Virus record (IMG/VR): IMGVR_UViG_3300030107_003322 | Span: 1 to 43,227 of that record | DNA length: 43,227 nucleotides | Direction: 5' to 3' (one strand) | From: a virus | In this document: in pieces, positions 30,988 through 38,510 of the stretch | Layout: every line of letters starts with the position of its first letter | Position numbering within the stretch: position 1 is the stretch's first letter | Notes under the pieces: generated by a model | Seen by the model: only the letters and a program-made list of their open reading frames with translations | The model's database searches: none | Told to the model about the DNA's origin: nothing | Translations under genes and position numbers: made by a program

Positions 30988-32589
30988 ATGGCGACACTTA
31001 AAAGTACAATTAAAATTGACAGTAGCGATTTTTTTAGCACTAAATTAAATGTATCTACTTCTAATAGTACATTAACATCAGGAGATGATAGAGCTTTTAG
31101 TGTTGAACGTGTTCCTCTAGGAGTGAATGCTTATACTACTATAACTCAATCAGAAACAAGTTTATCTAATATGAATAACAAAACAATGATATTCACAGAT
31201 AATCAACAAAATACACATACAATTACGTTCAGTAATACATATTCTAATGATGCTGCAGGTAATAAAGCAGCTACAGATATAACTGTTACTTCTTTTAATA
31301 TGACAAATTGGGATGGTAGAACCCTAGTTTTAATAGATAATAATCCAGTAGCAGCTAGAACCGTGACAATTACATTTGAGAAAGATACTACTACAACTGT
31401 AAGACAGGCAGGAGCTACTACAACTGCTATTTCATATGTTTGCGGTGTAAATGGACTTGGAACTAACGAGGCTATTAGAGATAAAATAGTAACTCATATA
31501 AATACTATTAGAGCTGCGAATGATTTAGATATTTATGCAACTAAGCATTTATCTAATGTTAATATAGTTACTCTTACTCAAGATTATATAGGTAATGGAG
31601 GTAATACGGCTGTAACAGGAACTGTAGATGACTCTACTGCAGTAGTATCAGCTTTAACAAACTTTACATTAGGAGGAGAGGCTTATACTTCATCTATTGC
31701 AGGTATAGTAGATAATGCTGCTACAACTACAGCACACTTAACATCGTTAAGAAATTCATTAATTAAGGCTATTGGTGAAAATAAATTAAATATGCGTGTT
31801 GGTCCTGTACCTACTGCAAGTACTTTATTAGTATATATGGATGGTCCTTATGTAAACGATAATACAATAACAGTATCAGGAACAGCTATAACTGCATCTG
31901 AAGCGACAGCTACAGCCTTTTCAGGCGCAGGGGCGCCAGAAGAATTACCTTGTGGGGAATTTAATAGTAAATATAATAAAGTTTATTTCTATGGATGTAA
32001 TAAAAGTAATTCAGGTATTATAAATTTATATCATAAAGAAGCAGTTGCTAGAGGAGCGGGATCAGTAACTATGTCTAAAGCAGATACTACTGATATTAAT
32101 GATGGTGGAGCTGGAGTTATGACCTTAAGATCAGCTAAAGGAATTGATTATACATTTACAATTGTAGCAGCTGGTGATATAGATGTAGGTGCAAAAGTAA
32201 GTGATACAGCGTATCAAGTAGAAATGAATGCAGCTTCTGATGTATTTATGCAAAATCTTATTGAAACTATAGCTTTAGTAGATAATAAAGCTGGTAGAGA
32301 AACAAGACCATTTGAAGCTACAGTCTCAGAAAATGATCTAAGTCTTAATATTAGACAAACAGATTCAGATGCTGGTACAACTGGTAATACTACAATATCT
32401 CAAAACTGGACTGGAGGTACTTTAACAGTAACAGATGCTGATTTTACAGGAGGTGTAGATAGATACCATTTAATAGCTAGATTAGAGCCGGGTGAGCATA
32501 TATATATACCTATGTCAGGATTTCCTAAATTATATGTAGATGCAAATGACGCAATAACTAATTTTGAATATTTAACAATTGAAAAGTAA
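30988..32589 (+). CDS. Virion structural protein with three related modules, 533 aa
   Basis: Three repeats of a helix followed by strand-rich segments are visible: AIRDKIVTHINTIRAANDL + NIVTLTQDYIGNGGNTAVTG (about 165-215), LTSLRNSLIKAIGENKLN + NDNTITVSGTAITASEA (about 252-305), and VFMQNLIETIALVDNKAG + DLSLNIRQTDSDAGTTGN (about 413-470), each with an aromatic/Gly-rich closing stretch such as FTLGGEAY or FTGGVDRYH. The same kind of module occurs once in the protein at 16450. The C-terminal 60 residues (YHLIARLEPGEHIYIPMSGF) are a separate small sandwich. No fibre repeats. A tail or capsid decoration function is inferred. Confidence 0.55.
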   Translation: MATLKSTIKIDSSDFFSTKLNVSTSNSTLTSGDDRAFSVERVPLGVNAYTTITQSETSLSNMNNKTMIFTDNQQNTHTITFSNTYSNDAAGNKAATDITVTSFNMTNWDGRTLVLIDNNPVAARTVTITFEKDTTTTVRQAGATTTAISYVCGVNGLGTNEAIRDKIVTHINTIRAANDLDIYATKHLSNVNIVTLTQDYIGNGGNTAVTGTVDDSTAVVSALTNFTLGGEAYTSSIAGIVDNAATTTAHLTSLRNSLIKAIGENKLNMRVGPVPTASTLLVYMDGPYVNDNTITVSGTAITASEATATAFSGAGAPEELPCGEFNSKYNKVYFYGCNKSNSGIINLYHKEAVARGAGSVTMSKADTTDINDGGAGVMTLRSAKGIDYTFTIVAAGDIDVGAKVSDTAYQVEMNAASDVFMQNLIETIALVDNKAGRETRPFEATVSENDLSLNIRQTDSDAGTTGNTTISQNWTGGTLTVTDADFTGGVDRYHLIARLEPGEHIYIPMSGFPKLYVDANDAITNFEYLTIEK

Positions 32590-32825
32590 TGGCAACTTTA
32601 TCTCAAAAAATAGCATTAATGGAGCAAAGAATGAATTCAGTAGAAACTAAAATTGATAGAATTGATGAAAAAATGGATATGTTAACTGAGAAGTTATTAG
32701 ATCCAGATAGAGGTGTAACGGCAAGAGTTAATAGAAATACATCTTATCGTAAAGTTATGACTAAGGCGTTATGGGTAATATACGCAGTTACAATAGGTTT
32801 AATAGTTAAATTGTTTTGGGAATAA
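32589..32825 (+). CDS. Small coiled-coil membrane protein, XhlA/holin-accessory-like, 78 aa
   Basis: Residues 5-36 form a clear heptad coiled coil (KIALMEQRMNSVETKIDRI), followed by a basic linker and one membrane helix at about 58-76 (TKALWVIYAVTIGLIVKLF). The plan, a cytoplasmic coiled coil and a C-terminal anchor, matches XhlA-type proteins that cooperate with holins. It starts in the stop codon of the structural gene before it and its stop overlaps the next start. It opens the membrane and lysis cassette. Confidence 0.6.
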   Translation: MATLSQKIALMEQRMNSVETKIDRIDEKMDMLTEKLLDPDRGVTARVNRNTSYRKVMTKALWVIYAVTIGLIVKLFWE

Positions 32826-33106
32826 TGGCTAAAGAATTAAACGAAGAAACAGGGTTTATATTAAGTATAAAAACAATAATAGGTTTAGCATTTGCTATAG
32901 CAACTATTGTAGGTATGTGGTTTGCTTTACAAGCAGATATTGAAGAGGCTAAAGAATTACCAGCACCTCCTGATCCTGAAGTAACACGTATGGAGTTTGA
33001 TATGAAAGACCAAATGATTCGTAATACTATTATGGATACTCAAAAGGATGTAGAAGAGATTAAGGAGACTCTTGAAAAGATAGAAGATAAGTTGTATGAT
33101 AGATAA
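32825..33106 (+). CDS. Single-pass membrane protein with C-terminal coiled coil, holin-like, 93 aa
   Basis: I use ATG 32825 (MAKELNEETGF), which overlaps the preceding stop as TAATG, rather than the in-frame TTG nine bases earlier. One membrane helix (about 14-36, IKTIIGLAFAIATIVGMWFAL) precedes a Pro-rich linker (LPAPPDPEV) and a long coiled coil (about 52-90). It mirrors the previous protein in topology, with anchor first and coil second, so the two may form a complex across the inner membrane. It could be a holin or a spanin-like spacer protein; the data do not decide. Confidence 0.55.
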   Translation: MAKELNEETGFILSIKTIIGLAFAIATIVGMWFALQADIEEAKELPAPPDPEVTRMEFDMKDQMIRNTIMDTQKDVEEIKETLEKIEDKLYDR

Positions 33107-33464
33107 AATAAATAATGGTAGTTGGAGATTACTTAGTTTGTATATGTTTGTTTTACTTTTTATGTCGATCTCTAGCGGAGCATGGGCGCAAATAGAAGCA
33201 AAGCATTTTAATGCAGAGTGGAATAAAGCTAATGATGTTGATTGGTTTATGCAGCTTAAAGAGTGTAAAACAAAAGGATATACAGATATAGCTAAAAACT
33301 CTGACGCTGCTAAAAAATATAAAATAGCTGTTGTACCTACTATTATTATATTTAAAGATGGGGAAGAAGTTGCTAGATTTCAAGCTGATTTAAGTTTTAA
33401 AATGGTAGCAACTAGAGAAGAAGTACAAGATGAAATTGATAATATATTAATGAGTGATTTTTAA
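33096..33464 (+). CDS. Exported thioredoxin-fold protein lacking the CxxC active site, 122 aa
   Basis: Residues 1-31 form a signal peptide (LLSLYMFVLLFMSISSGAWA, with a likely cut before Q32). The mature part follows thioredoxin order: FNAEWNKANDVDW, where CGPC should follow the Trp, then the helix, AKKYKIAVVPTIIIFKDGEEV with the cis-proline P81, and a final helix. The redox CxxC is absent (NKAN in its place; the only Cys is C57), so it cannot act as a dithiol oxidoreductase. It may bind a partner in the periplasm or act as a chaperone. The start overlaps the preceding gene and its stop touches the nuclease start, so all are co-expressed. Confidence 0.68.
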   Translation: MIDKINNGSWRLLSLYMFVLLFMSISSGAWAQIEAKHFNAEWNKANDVDWFMQLKECKTKGYTDIAKNSDAAKKYKIAVVPTIIIFKDGEEVARFQADLSFKMVATREEVQDEIDNILMSDF

Positions 33465-33808
33465 TGTATACTTATAAAGCAAAATTAGATAGAGTAATAG
33501 ATGGGGATACAGTTGATGCTCATATAGATTTAGGATTTGATATTACTATACATAAAAGGATTAGATTAGCAGGCATAGATAGCCCAGAATCTAGAACTAG
33601 GGATTTAGAAGAAAAAGCTAGAGGGTTAGCTGCTAAAGATAAATTAATAGAATTACTAGATGATGGTAATTTTATTTTAGAAAGTAAGGAAGTGGGAAAA
33701 TATGGAAGAGTTCTTGGAACTTTACATATAAATGATATAAATATAAATGATACATTAGTAAAAGAAGGATTTGCTGTAGAGTATAATGGTGGATCAAAAA
33801 AGAAATAA
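33464..33808 (+). CDS. Staphylococcal-nuclease-like (SNase/TNase) protein, 114 aa
   Basis: The full catalytic set of SNase is present. D15 lies in VIDGDTVDAH, R34, D39 and E42 in IRLAGIDSPE, and R82 in KYGRVLG, matching D21, R35, D40, E43 and R87 of the Staphylococcus enzyme. The core OB-fold is complete but the protein is shorter than the approximately 150-residue mature enzyme, and it has no signal peptide. It likely cuts DNA or RNA with calcium in the cytoplasm, where it might degrade host DNA or take part in genome handling. It lies between an exported thioredoxin-fold protein and a secreted repeat protein. Confidence 0.82.
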   Translation: MYTYKAKLDRVIDGDTVDAHIDLGFDITIHKRIRLAGIDSPESRTRDLEEKARGLAAKDKLIELLDDGNFILESKEVGKYGRVLGTLHINDININDTLVKEGFAVEYNGGSKKK

Positions 33809-33812
33809 ATAA

Positions 33813-36338
33813 ATGAAAAAATTATTATTAGCAATATTATTATTACCATTACTAACTTTTGGTCAGAAAGAAATGGTTATCATGTTAAAAACAGATAGCT
33901 ATCCTTCTGAAACTAGATGGGCGTTATATGATTCTGCATATCAAGGTCCTTTATTAGCTGATGTTCCGTATGGACATTATACGCAAGCTAATACGATGCA
34001 TTATGATACTATTTATATATCAGATAGTATTACTAATATATCGTGGGTTATATTTGATTCCTATGGTGATGGTATTTCTAATGGGGAATATTATGTAACT
34101 ATATGTGGTGATACAGTAATAAATTATCCTGTTAGTACATTTACTAACGGTTTAATACATAATAGAACTGTTCCTCAATGTATGCCACAACCTCCTCCAG
34201 TACAACTAGTTCCTGCTAAAGTTATTATAAATTTAGATCAATATCAATCTGAAACTAGTTGGAATATTAAAGATACAAGTGGTACAATATATGCGTCTGG
34301 GGGTAATTATAATACACAGCCTGATTATGCTACCGTAGTTGTTCCAGTACAAATTCCAAAAGGACAACTAGTATTTACTATATATGATACATATGGAGAC
34401 GGGTTAAATGGTTCTTTATGGCAAGGACAAGATGGTTCTTATTTTGTAAAACAATGTAATGACACATTAGTATATGGAACAAATCCTGCTTTTGGTAATG
34501 ATACAGCACATGTATTTGTTTCTGATTCATGTCCTCCTATATTGGGATGTACAGATGACGATTATGTAGAATGGAATCCATTTGCTACTGTAGATGATGG
34601 AAGTTGTCAAACATTAAAGATCTTTGGATGTATTGATTCAACTATGTTTAATTACGATCCTAATGCTAACACAATGGAGCTTATTGATACTTGTGTTTAT
34701 ACTTTAATATTACATGATTTAATGGGCAATGGTTGGGTAGGATCCCATTTAAAGTTAATACACCCTGATACGTCATATCAATTTACACACACAGGAGGAT
34801 TTAATGATATATATTATGTAGGACTAACTGCACCAGATCCAATAACATTTAGATTTCATATATCAACACAAGCTAGTTTAACTACAATAGAATGTGGTTT
34901 TACATTTATAAATCCAGAAGGAGATACACTAATAAGTATACAACCTCCATTTATACAGCCTTTACTGCCTTATCAAATAATAACTAATTGTGGTAATACG
35001 TGTGAAGAAAAGGTATTTGGATGTTTAGATTCATTAGCTGTTAATTATGACAGTTTAGCTAATACAAGTGATAATAGTTGCTACTATACTCCAGGATGTA
35101 CAAACTCATCTTATTTAGAATATTATACACAAGGTTTTACAGCAGATTATAATAATGGTTCTTGTACGACATTAGCTGTATGGGGATGTATAGATAGTAC
35201 AGCTTTTAATTATGATTCTTTAGCTAATATTAGTAATGGTGGGTGTATACCTGTTATAACTGGCTGTATGCAACCTTTAGCTTTTAATTATAATCCTAAT
35301 GCTAATACTCCTGACACATGTATACCAATTATATATGGATGTATGAGTAGTATTGCTATAAACTATAACCCTCTTGCAAATACTGATGACGGCAGTTGTA
35401 TAGGTGTAACTTATGGTTGTACAGATAGTACTATGTGGAATTACTCTCCTAGTGCAAATACAGATGATGGTAGTTGTATACCTTATATATATGGATGCAC
35501 AGATGCTACTATGTTTAATTATAATCCACTTGCTAATACAGATAATGGAAATTGTATTCCATTTATATATGGTTGTATGGATACATCTGCGTTTAATTAT
35601 GATCCATTAGCAAATACTGATAACGGTACATGTATTCCAATAATATTAGGATGTACTAATCCTATAGCATTAAACTATTGTGATACATGTAATACTGATG
35701 ATTTTAGCTGTATACTTCCTATATATGGTTGTACTGACAGCACAATGTTTAATTATAATCCTTTAGCCAATGTTGACAATAATTCTTGTATACCTTTTAT
35801 TTATGGCTGCACTGACCCTAATATGCTTAATTACAACCCATCCGCTAATACTGAAGATTTTAGTTGCATTCCTTATATTTACGGTTGTATGGATAGTACT
35901 GCTCTTAACTATGATTCACTGGCTAACACTGACAATGGTTCGTGTATTGCTGTGGTTCAAGGATGTATGGATCCAAATGCGTGGAACTATAATCCTCTAG
36001 CAAATGTAAATAACGGACATGATTCTTTAGGGTGTTTATATGCAGCAGAGCAATGTGTAAACGGATCTGGTAATCCTTTCTTTTTAAACGACGAGTGCTA
36101 TGCTTGGGTAATAGAAGTAGATGAGTATTGTTGTTATAATGAATGGGATACAATATGTCAAGCTACATACGATCATTGTCAAAATAATTGGACAGGACCT
36201 TTACCAAAAAGAATAGAAAATAGGAATCTAATAATGATTACAGATTTATTAGGCAGGCAAGTAAATGAAACTAAAAATAGAGTATTGTTTTATATATATG
36301 ATGATGGGACAATCAAAAAGAAAATAATAATTAAATGA
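33813..36338 (+). CDS. Secreted 26-aa-repeat surface protein with signal peptide and T9SS-type C-terminal sorting domain, 841 aa
   Basis: Residues 1-18 are a signal peptide (MKKLLLAILLLPLLTFGQ). Residues about 20-240 contain two similar domains with DSYGDGISNG and DTYGDGLNGS calcium-loop-like motifs. From 245 to about 741 run fifteen repeats of about 26 residues with GCxD, NYxPxANTD and GSC as conserved parts; Asp/Asn-rich and with two Cys each. The last 45 residues (IENRNLIMITDLLGRQVNET, then VLFYIYDDGTIKKKIIIK) match the T9SS sorting domains of flavobacterial proteins (xDxLGRxVN, LFYIYDDGTxxKKIIxx). Such domains send proteins through the outer membrane and anchor them on the cell surface. 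Surface display on the infected host is inferred. The gene overlaps the next by four bases (ATGA). Confidence 0.78.
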   Translation: MKKLLLAILLLPLLTFGQKEMVIMLKTDSYPSETRWALYDSAYQGPLLADVPYGHYTQANTMHYDTIYISDSITNISWVIFDSYGDGISNGEYYVTICGDTVINYPVSTFTNGLIHNRTVPQCMPQPPPVQLVPAKVIINLDQYQSETSWNIKDTSGTIYASGGNYNTQPDYATVVVPVQIPKGQLVFTIYDTYGDGLNGSLWQGQDGSYFVKQCNDTLVYGTNPAFGNDTAHVFVSDSCPPILGCTDDDYVEWNPFATVDDGSCQTLKIFGCIDSTMFNYDPNANTMELIDTCVYTLILHDLMGNGWVGSHLKLIHPDTSYQFTHTGGFNDIYYVGLTAPDPITFRFHISTQASLTTIECGFTFINPEGDTLISIQPPFIQPLLPYQIITNCGNTCEEKVFGCLDSLAVNYDSLANTSDNSCYYTPGCTNSSYLEYYTQGFTADYNNGSCTTLAVWGCIDSTAFNYDSLANISNGGCIPVITGCMQPLAFNYNPNANTPDTCIPIIYGCMSSIAINYNPLANTDDGSCIGVTYGCTDSTMWNYSPSANTDDGSCIPYIYGCTDATMFNYNPLANTDNGNCIPFIYGCMDTSAFNYDPLANTDNGTCIPIILGCTNPIALNYCDTCNTDDFSCILPIYGCTDSTMFNYNPLANVDNNSCIPFIYGCTDPNMLNYNPSANTEDFSCIPYIYGCMDSTALNYDSLANTDNGSCIAVVQGCMDPNAWNYNPLANVNNGHDSLGCLYAAEQCVNGSGNPFFLNDECYAWVIEVDEYCCYNEWDTICQATYDHCQNNWTGPLPKRIENRNLIMITDLLGRQVNETKNRVLFYIYDDGTIKKKIIIK
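35184..36035 (+). repeat. Tandem 78-bp coding repeats (26-aa Cys units) inside the T9SS-type gene
   Basis: Unit starts (GGN-TGY) lie at 35184, 35262, 35337, 35415, 35493, 35571, 35649, 35727, 35805, 35883 and 35961. The spacing is exactly 78 bases from 35337 to 35961; the 35262 unit is one codon short. Neighbouring units share much DNA sequence, and earlier diverged units extend left to 34545. The array could gain or lose copies by homologous recombination or slippage without changing frame. Confidence 0.85.
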
Positions 36339-37435
36339 AGAAACTATTAATATTACCATTATTAATTTTAGCATCCTGCTCTACTCCAAAGAAGTGTTGC
36401 AGTCAAGATTTAAATATTGAAAAAATTCTTAAAGATCAGCTTAAGTTTTCTACTATATATGGAGCTGTAAATGGAGGGACATCAGTATCTGATGTAAAAA
36501 CATTTTCTGTATTAAATGGATTAGAAACTTCTATTATAGAAACTCCATATGACTATTCAGTTACTGTAGGTATACGTAAAATAGCTAGATTTGGTTATGA
36601 AAATAAAGCTAATACTTTTTACGATGGTACAGAATCTAATTATACAGATGCAGCAACTGTTGGAAAAGTACAAGGATTTGAATATTTATTTGAGTTAGAT
36701 TATGCTAGACAACAAGGTAAAGATTATATCGATCAACATCATTTTATAAGATATAGTTCTGATGATGATTGTGAAGGGCCTTATTGTATAGATCATTTTG
36801 CAGCTAAGATAGAATATTTAAAAGATGGTTTTGCTGATGTAGAATACTTTGAATTATCAGAAAGATATAGATATAAGAAAACTGCGGACTTAGCTTTTAG
36901 TATAGGAGCTGTACATCGTTTAGCAGAACCATATGGTTATGATCCTCTACAAGAGTGGATCTTGGATAATGGAAATCTTCATTACACTTATTTAGCAATT
37001 CAAGAAGGGTATACTATTAATGTTGCTGCTAGTGAGTATAAAGATCCAAACGGTGTAATAGTAGCTAATAGTGCAGATGTTTGGAAAGAGGTAGTTATAC
37101 CTCAAGTATTAGCAGATTATACAGAAAAGAAAAGAAATGAGTTAGAAAATATAATTCAACATTCTATTGTTATAGGATTTGATTATTATAAATATTCTAA
37201 AAAAACATGGTTACATGCGTGGGGTAATTTAATGCCTTGGCATTATGATGATGGTAGTGAATTTTCATATCATAATTTTATAGAAGATGATCAATGGTAT
37301 GATTACTCTGGTGGATTAATTTATGGTATAAAAGTAAATAAAAATTTAGGATATTTTGTAGAAGGAAAATACAACAAGTACTGGAATCGTGAGTGGTACG
37401 ACTTTAAATTGGGTATTAATTATATAATTTTTTAA
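36335..37435 (+). CDS. Outer-membrane lipoprotein, probable beta-barrel end, 366 aa
   Basis: A lipoprotein signal is clear: MKKLLILPLLILASCS with the lipid-accepting C15 in L-A-S-C. The following STPKK lacks the acidic surface-export signal known for flavobacterial surface lipoproteins, so it may face the periplasm or use its own strands to cross. The rest is rich in alternating Tyr/Phe/charged strands and ends YNKYWNREWYDFKLGINYIIF, a typical last strand of outer-membrane barrels with terminal Phe. It overlaps the T9SS-type gene (ATGA), so both are made together. It may alter the envelope, for example blocking a phage receptor; that is inference. Family not named. Confidence 0.62.
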   Translation: MKKLLILPLLILASCSTPKKCCSQDLNIEKILKDQLKFSTIYGAVNGGTSVSDVKTFSVLNGLETSIIETPYDYSVTVGIRKIARFGYENKANTFYDGTESNYTDAATVGKVQGFEYLFELDYARQQGKDYIDQHHFIRYSSDDDCEGPYCIDHFAAKIEYLKDGFADVEYFELSERYRYKKTADLAFSIGAVHRLAEPYGYDPLQEWILDNGNLHYTYLAIQEGYTINVAASEYKDPNGVIVANSADVWKEVVIPQVLADYTEKKRNELENIIQHSIVIGFDYYKYSKKTWLHAWGNLMPWHYDDGSEFSYHNFIEDDQWYDYSGGLIYGIKVNKNLGYFVEGKYNKYWNREWYDFKLGINYIIF

Positions 37436-37437
37436 AA

Positions 37438-37623
37438 ATGAAAATAAATTGGATAAATGGCTTTAATGCCGGTAATAAAAAACAAAAGTATGAATTAAAT
37501 TTTAGGCTAGGAACTTTCACAGTTTTAGAAATTAAACTATGTTTGTGTGAAAATTGTGAAAATAAAAAAGCATACTGCTCAAAATTTAGACTTATGATAT
37601 TAAATTTGGGATTTGAAATATGA
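37438..37623 (+). CDS. Small hypothetical protein with four close cysteines, 61 aa
   Basis: ATG directly follows the TAA of the lipoprotein gene after A-rich bases, and the stop overlaps the endolysin start (ATGA), so it is in-line and coupled. The protein is basic with CLCENCENKKAYC (about 35-47), a C-x-C-x2-C-x6-C pattern suggestive of a metal site. No signal peptide. Function unknown. Confidence 0.5.
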   Translation: MKINWINGFNAGNKKQKYELNFRLGTFTVLEIKLCLCENCENKKAYCSKFRLMILNLGFEI

Positions 37624-38090
37624 AAAACATAAGTGAACATATAAGCTATAAAGAAGCTACTGTTAGCGCAACAGCTTTAAGATTAGGTCTAGACAATACT
37701 CCAGGCCCAGATCAATTAAAATGTATGCATGAAATAGCTAAATACTTATTTGAACCTTTAAGGGAGTGGGTAGGAGGACCTATTAAAATTACTAGCATGT
37801 TTAGAGGGGAACCTGTAAACACAGCTATAGGAGGGTCTAAAAACTCACAGCATATGAAAGGTCAAGCTTTAGATTTAGATGATACTTTTGGATATAAAAC
37901 AAATGCAGAGATGTATCATTATATAAAAGATAATTTAGATTTTGATCAATTAATTTGGGAGTTTGGTGATGATAAAAATCCTAATTGGATACATGTAAGT
38001 TATGTAACACATCGTCCAAATAGAAAAAAATTAACAGTAGCTTTAAAAAAGAAAGGTAGAACGGTCTACGAGCATAGAGAACATAAATAA
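37620..38090 (+). CDS. Endolysin, peptidase M15 family (zinc DD/LD-endopeptidase-like)
   Basis: The zinc ligands of the M15 fold can be read: H78 and D85 in SQHMKGQALDLDD, and H125 in NPNWIHVSY, with the catalytic acid probably in DQLIWEFGDD. The whole 156-residue protein is the catalytic domain, the usual size of M15_3-type phage endolysins; no PG-binding module or signal peptide is present, so it needs a holin to reach the wall. The holin gene follows after seven bases. It cleaves the peptide cross-links of peptidoglycan at lysis. Confidence 0.82.
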   Translation: MKNISEHISYKEATVSATALRLGLDNTPGPDQLKCMHEIAKYLFEPLREWVGGPIKITSMFRGEPVNTAIGGSKNSQHMKGQALDLDDTFGYKTNAEMYHYIKDNLDFDQLIWEFGDDKNPNWIHVSYVTHRPNRKKLTVALKKKGRTVYEHREHK

Positions 38091-38097
38091 TAAAATT

Positions 38098-38490
38098 ATG
38101 AGTATATTAGGAAAAATATTTTCAGGAGGTGCAGCTGAGTTAGTTAAAGGAGTAGGTGGTGTTATAGACGAACTACATACTTCTAAAGAAGAAAAACTAG
38201 CAGCTGAAGAAAAGATAAAGAACATGATAATGGGTTATGAAGCTGAGATGCAAAAGCAAGTAACTGAAAGATGGAAAGTTGATATGACATCTGATTCATG
38301 GTTATCAAAAAATATACGACCTTTAGTTTTAATTTTTTTAGTAGTATCTACAGTGTTATTAATATTTATAGACGCTGGAGTTATACAATTTGAAGTTAAA
38401 GCATCATGGGTTGACTTATTACAGTTAGTTTTAATAACTGTTATAGGGGCTTACTTTGGCGGTAGATCGCTAGAGAAAGTTAAAAAGTAG
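38098..38490 (+). CDS. Holin, 3TM-type superfamily, 130 aa
   Basis: An N-terminal Gly-rich amphipathic start (GKIFSGGAAELVKGVGGVID), a charged helix (KEEKLAAEEKIKNM), then W-K-V-D-M-T-S-D-S-W-L-S-K-N, a signature I associate with the holin family first described from gene-transfer agents, then two membrane helices at about 74-94 (RPLVLIFLVVSTVLLIFIDAG) and 104-121 (WVDLLQLVLITVIGAYFGG), ending in a basic tail. It sits next to the M15 endolysin, completing a lysis pair. It makes holes in the inner membrane. Confidence 0.75.
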   Translation: MSILGKIFSGGAAELVKGVGGVIDELHTSKEEKLAAEEKIKNMIMGYEAEMQKQVTERWKVDMTSDSWLSKNIRPLVLIFLVVSTVLLIFIDAGVIQFEVKASWVDLLQLVLITVIGAYFGGRSLEKVKK

Positions 38491-38510
38491 TAACTAATAA
38501 CTAGATATAA

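Noticed and set aside
35184-36035. CRISPR-like array
   Set aside because: Regular spacing of 78 bases suggested a check, but the units are contiguous coding repeats with no unique spacers and lie within one long open frame.
35413-36153. Overlapping frames within the 78-bp repeat array (both strands)
   Set aside because: They arise because each stop-free repeat unit is copied in every frame. The frame with signal peptide and sorting domain is clearly the real one.
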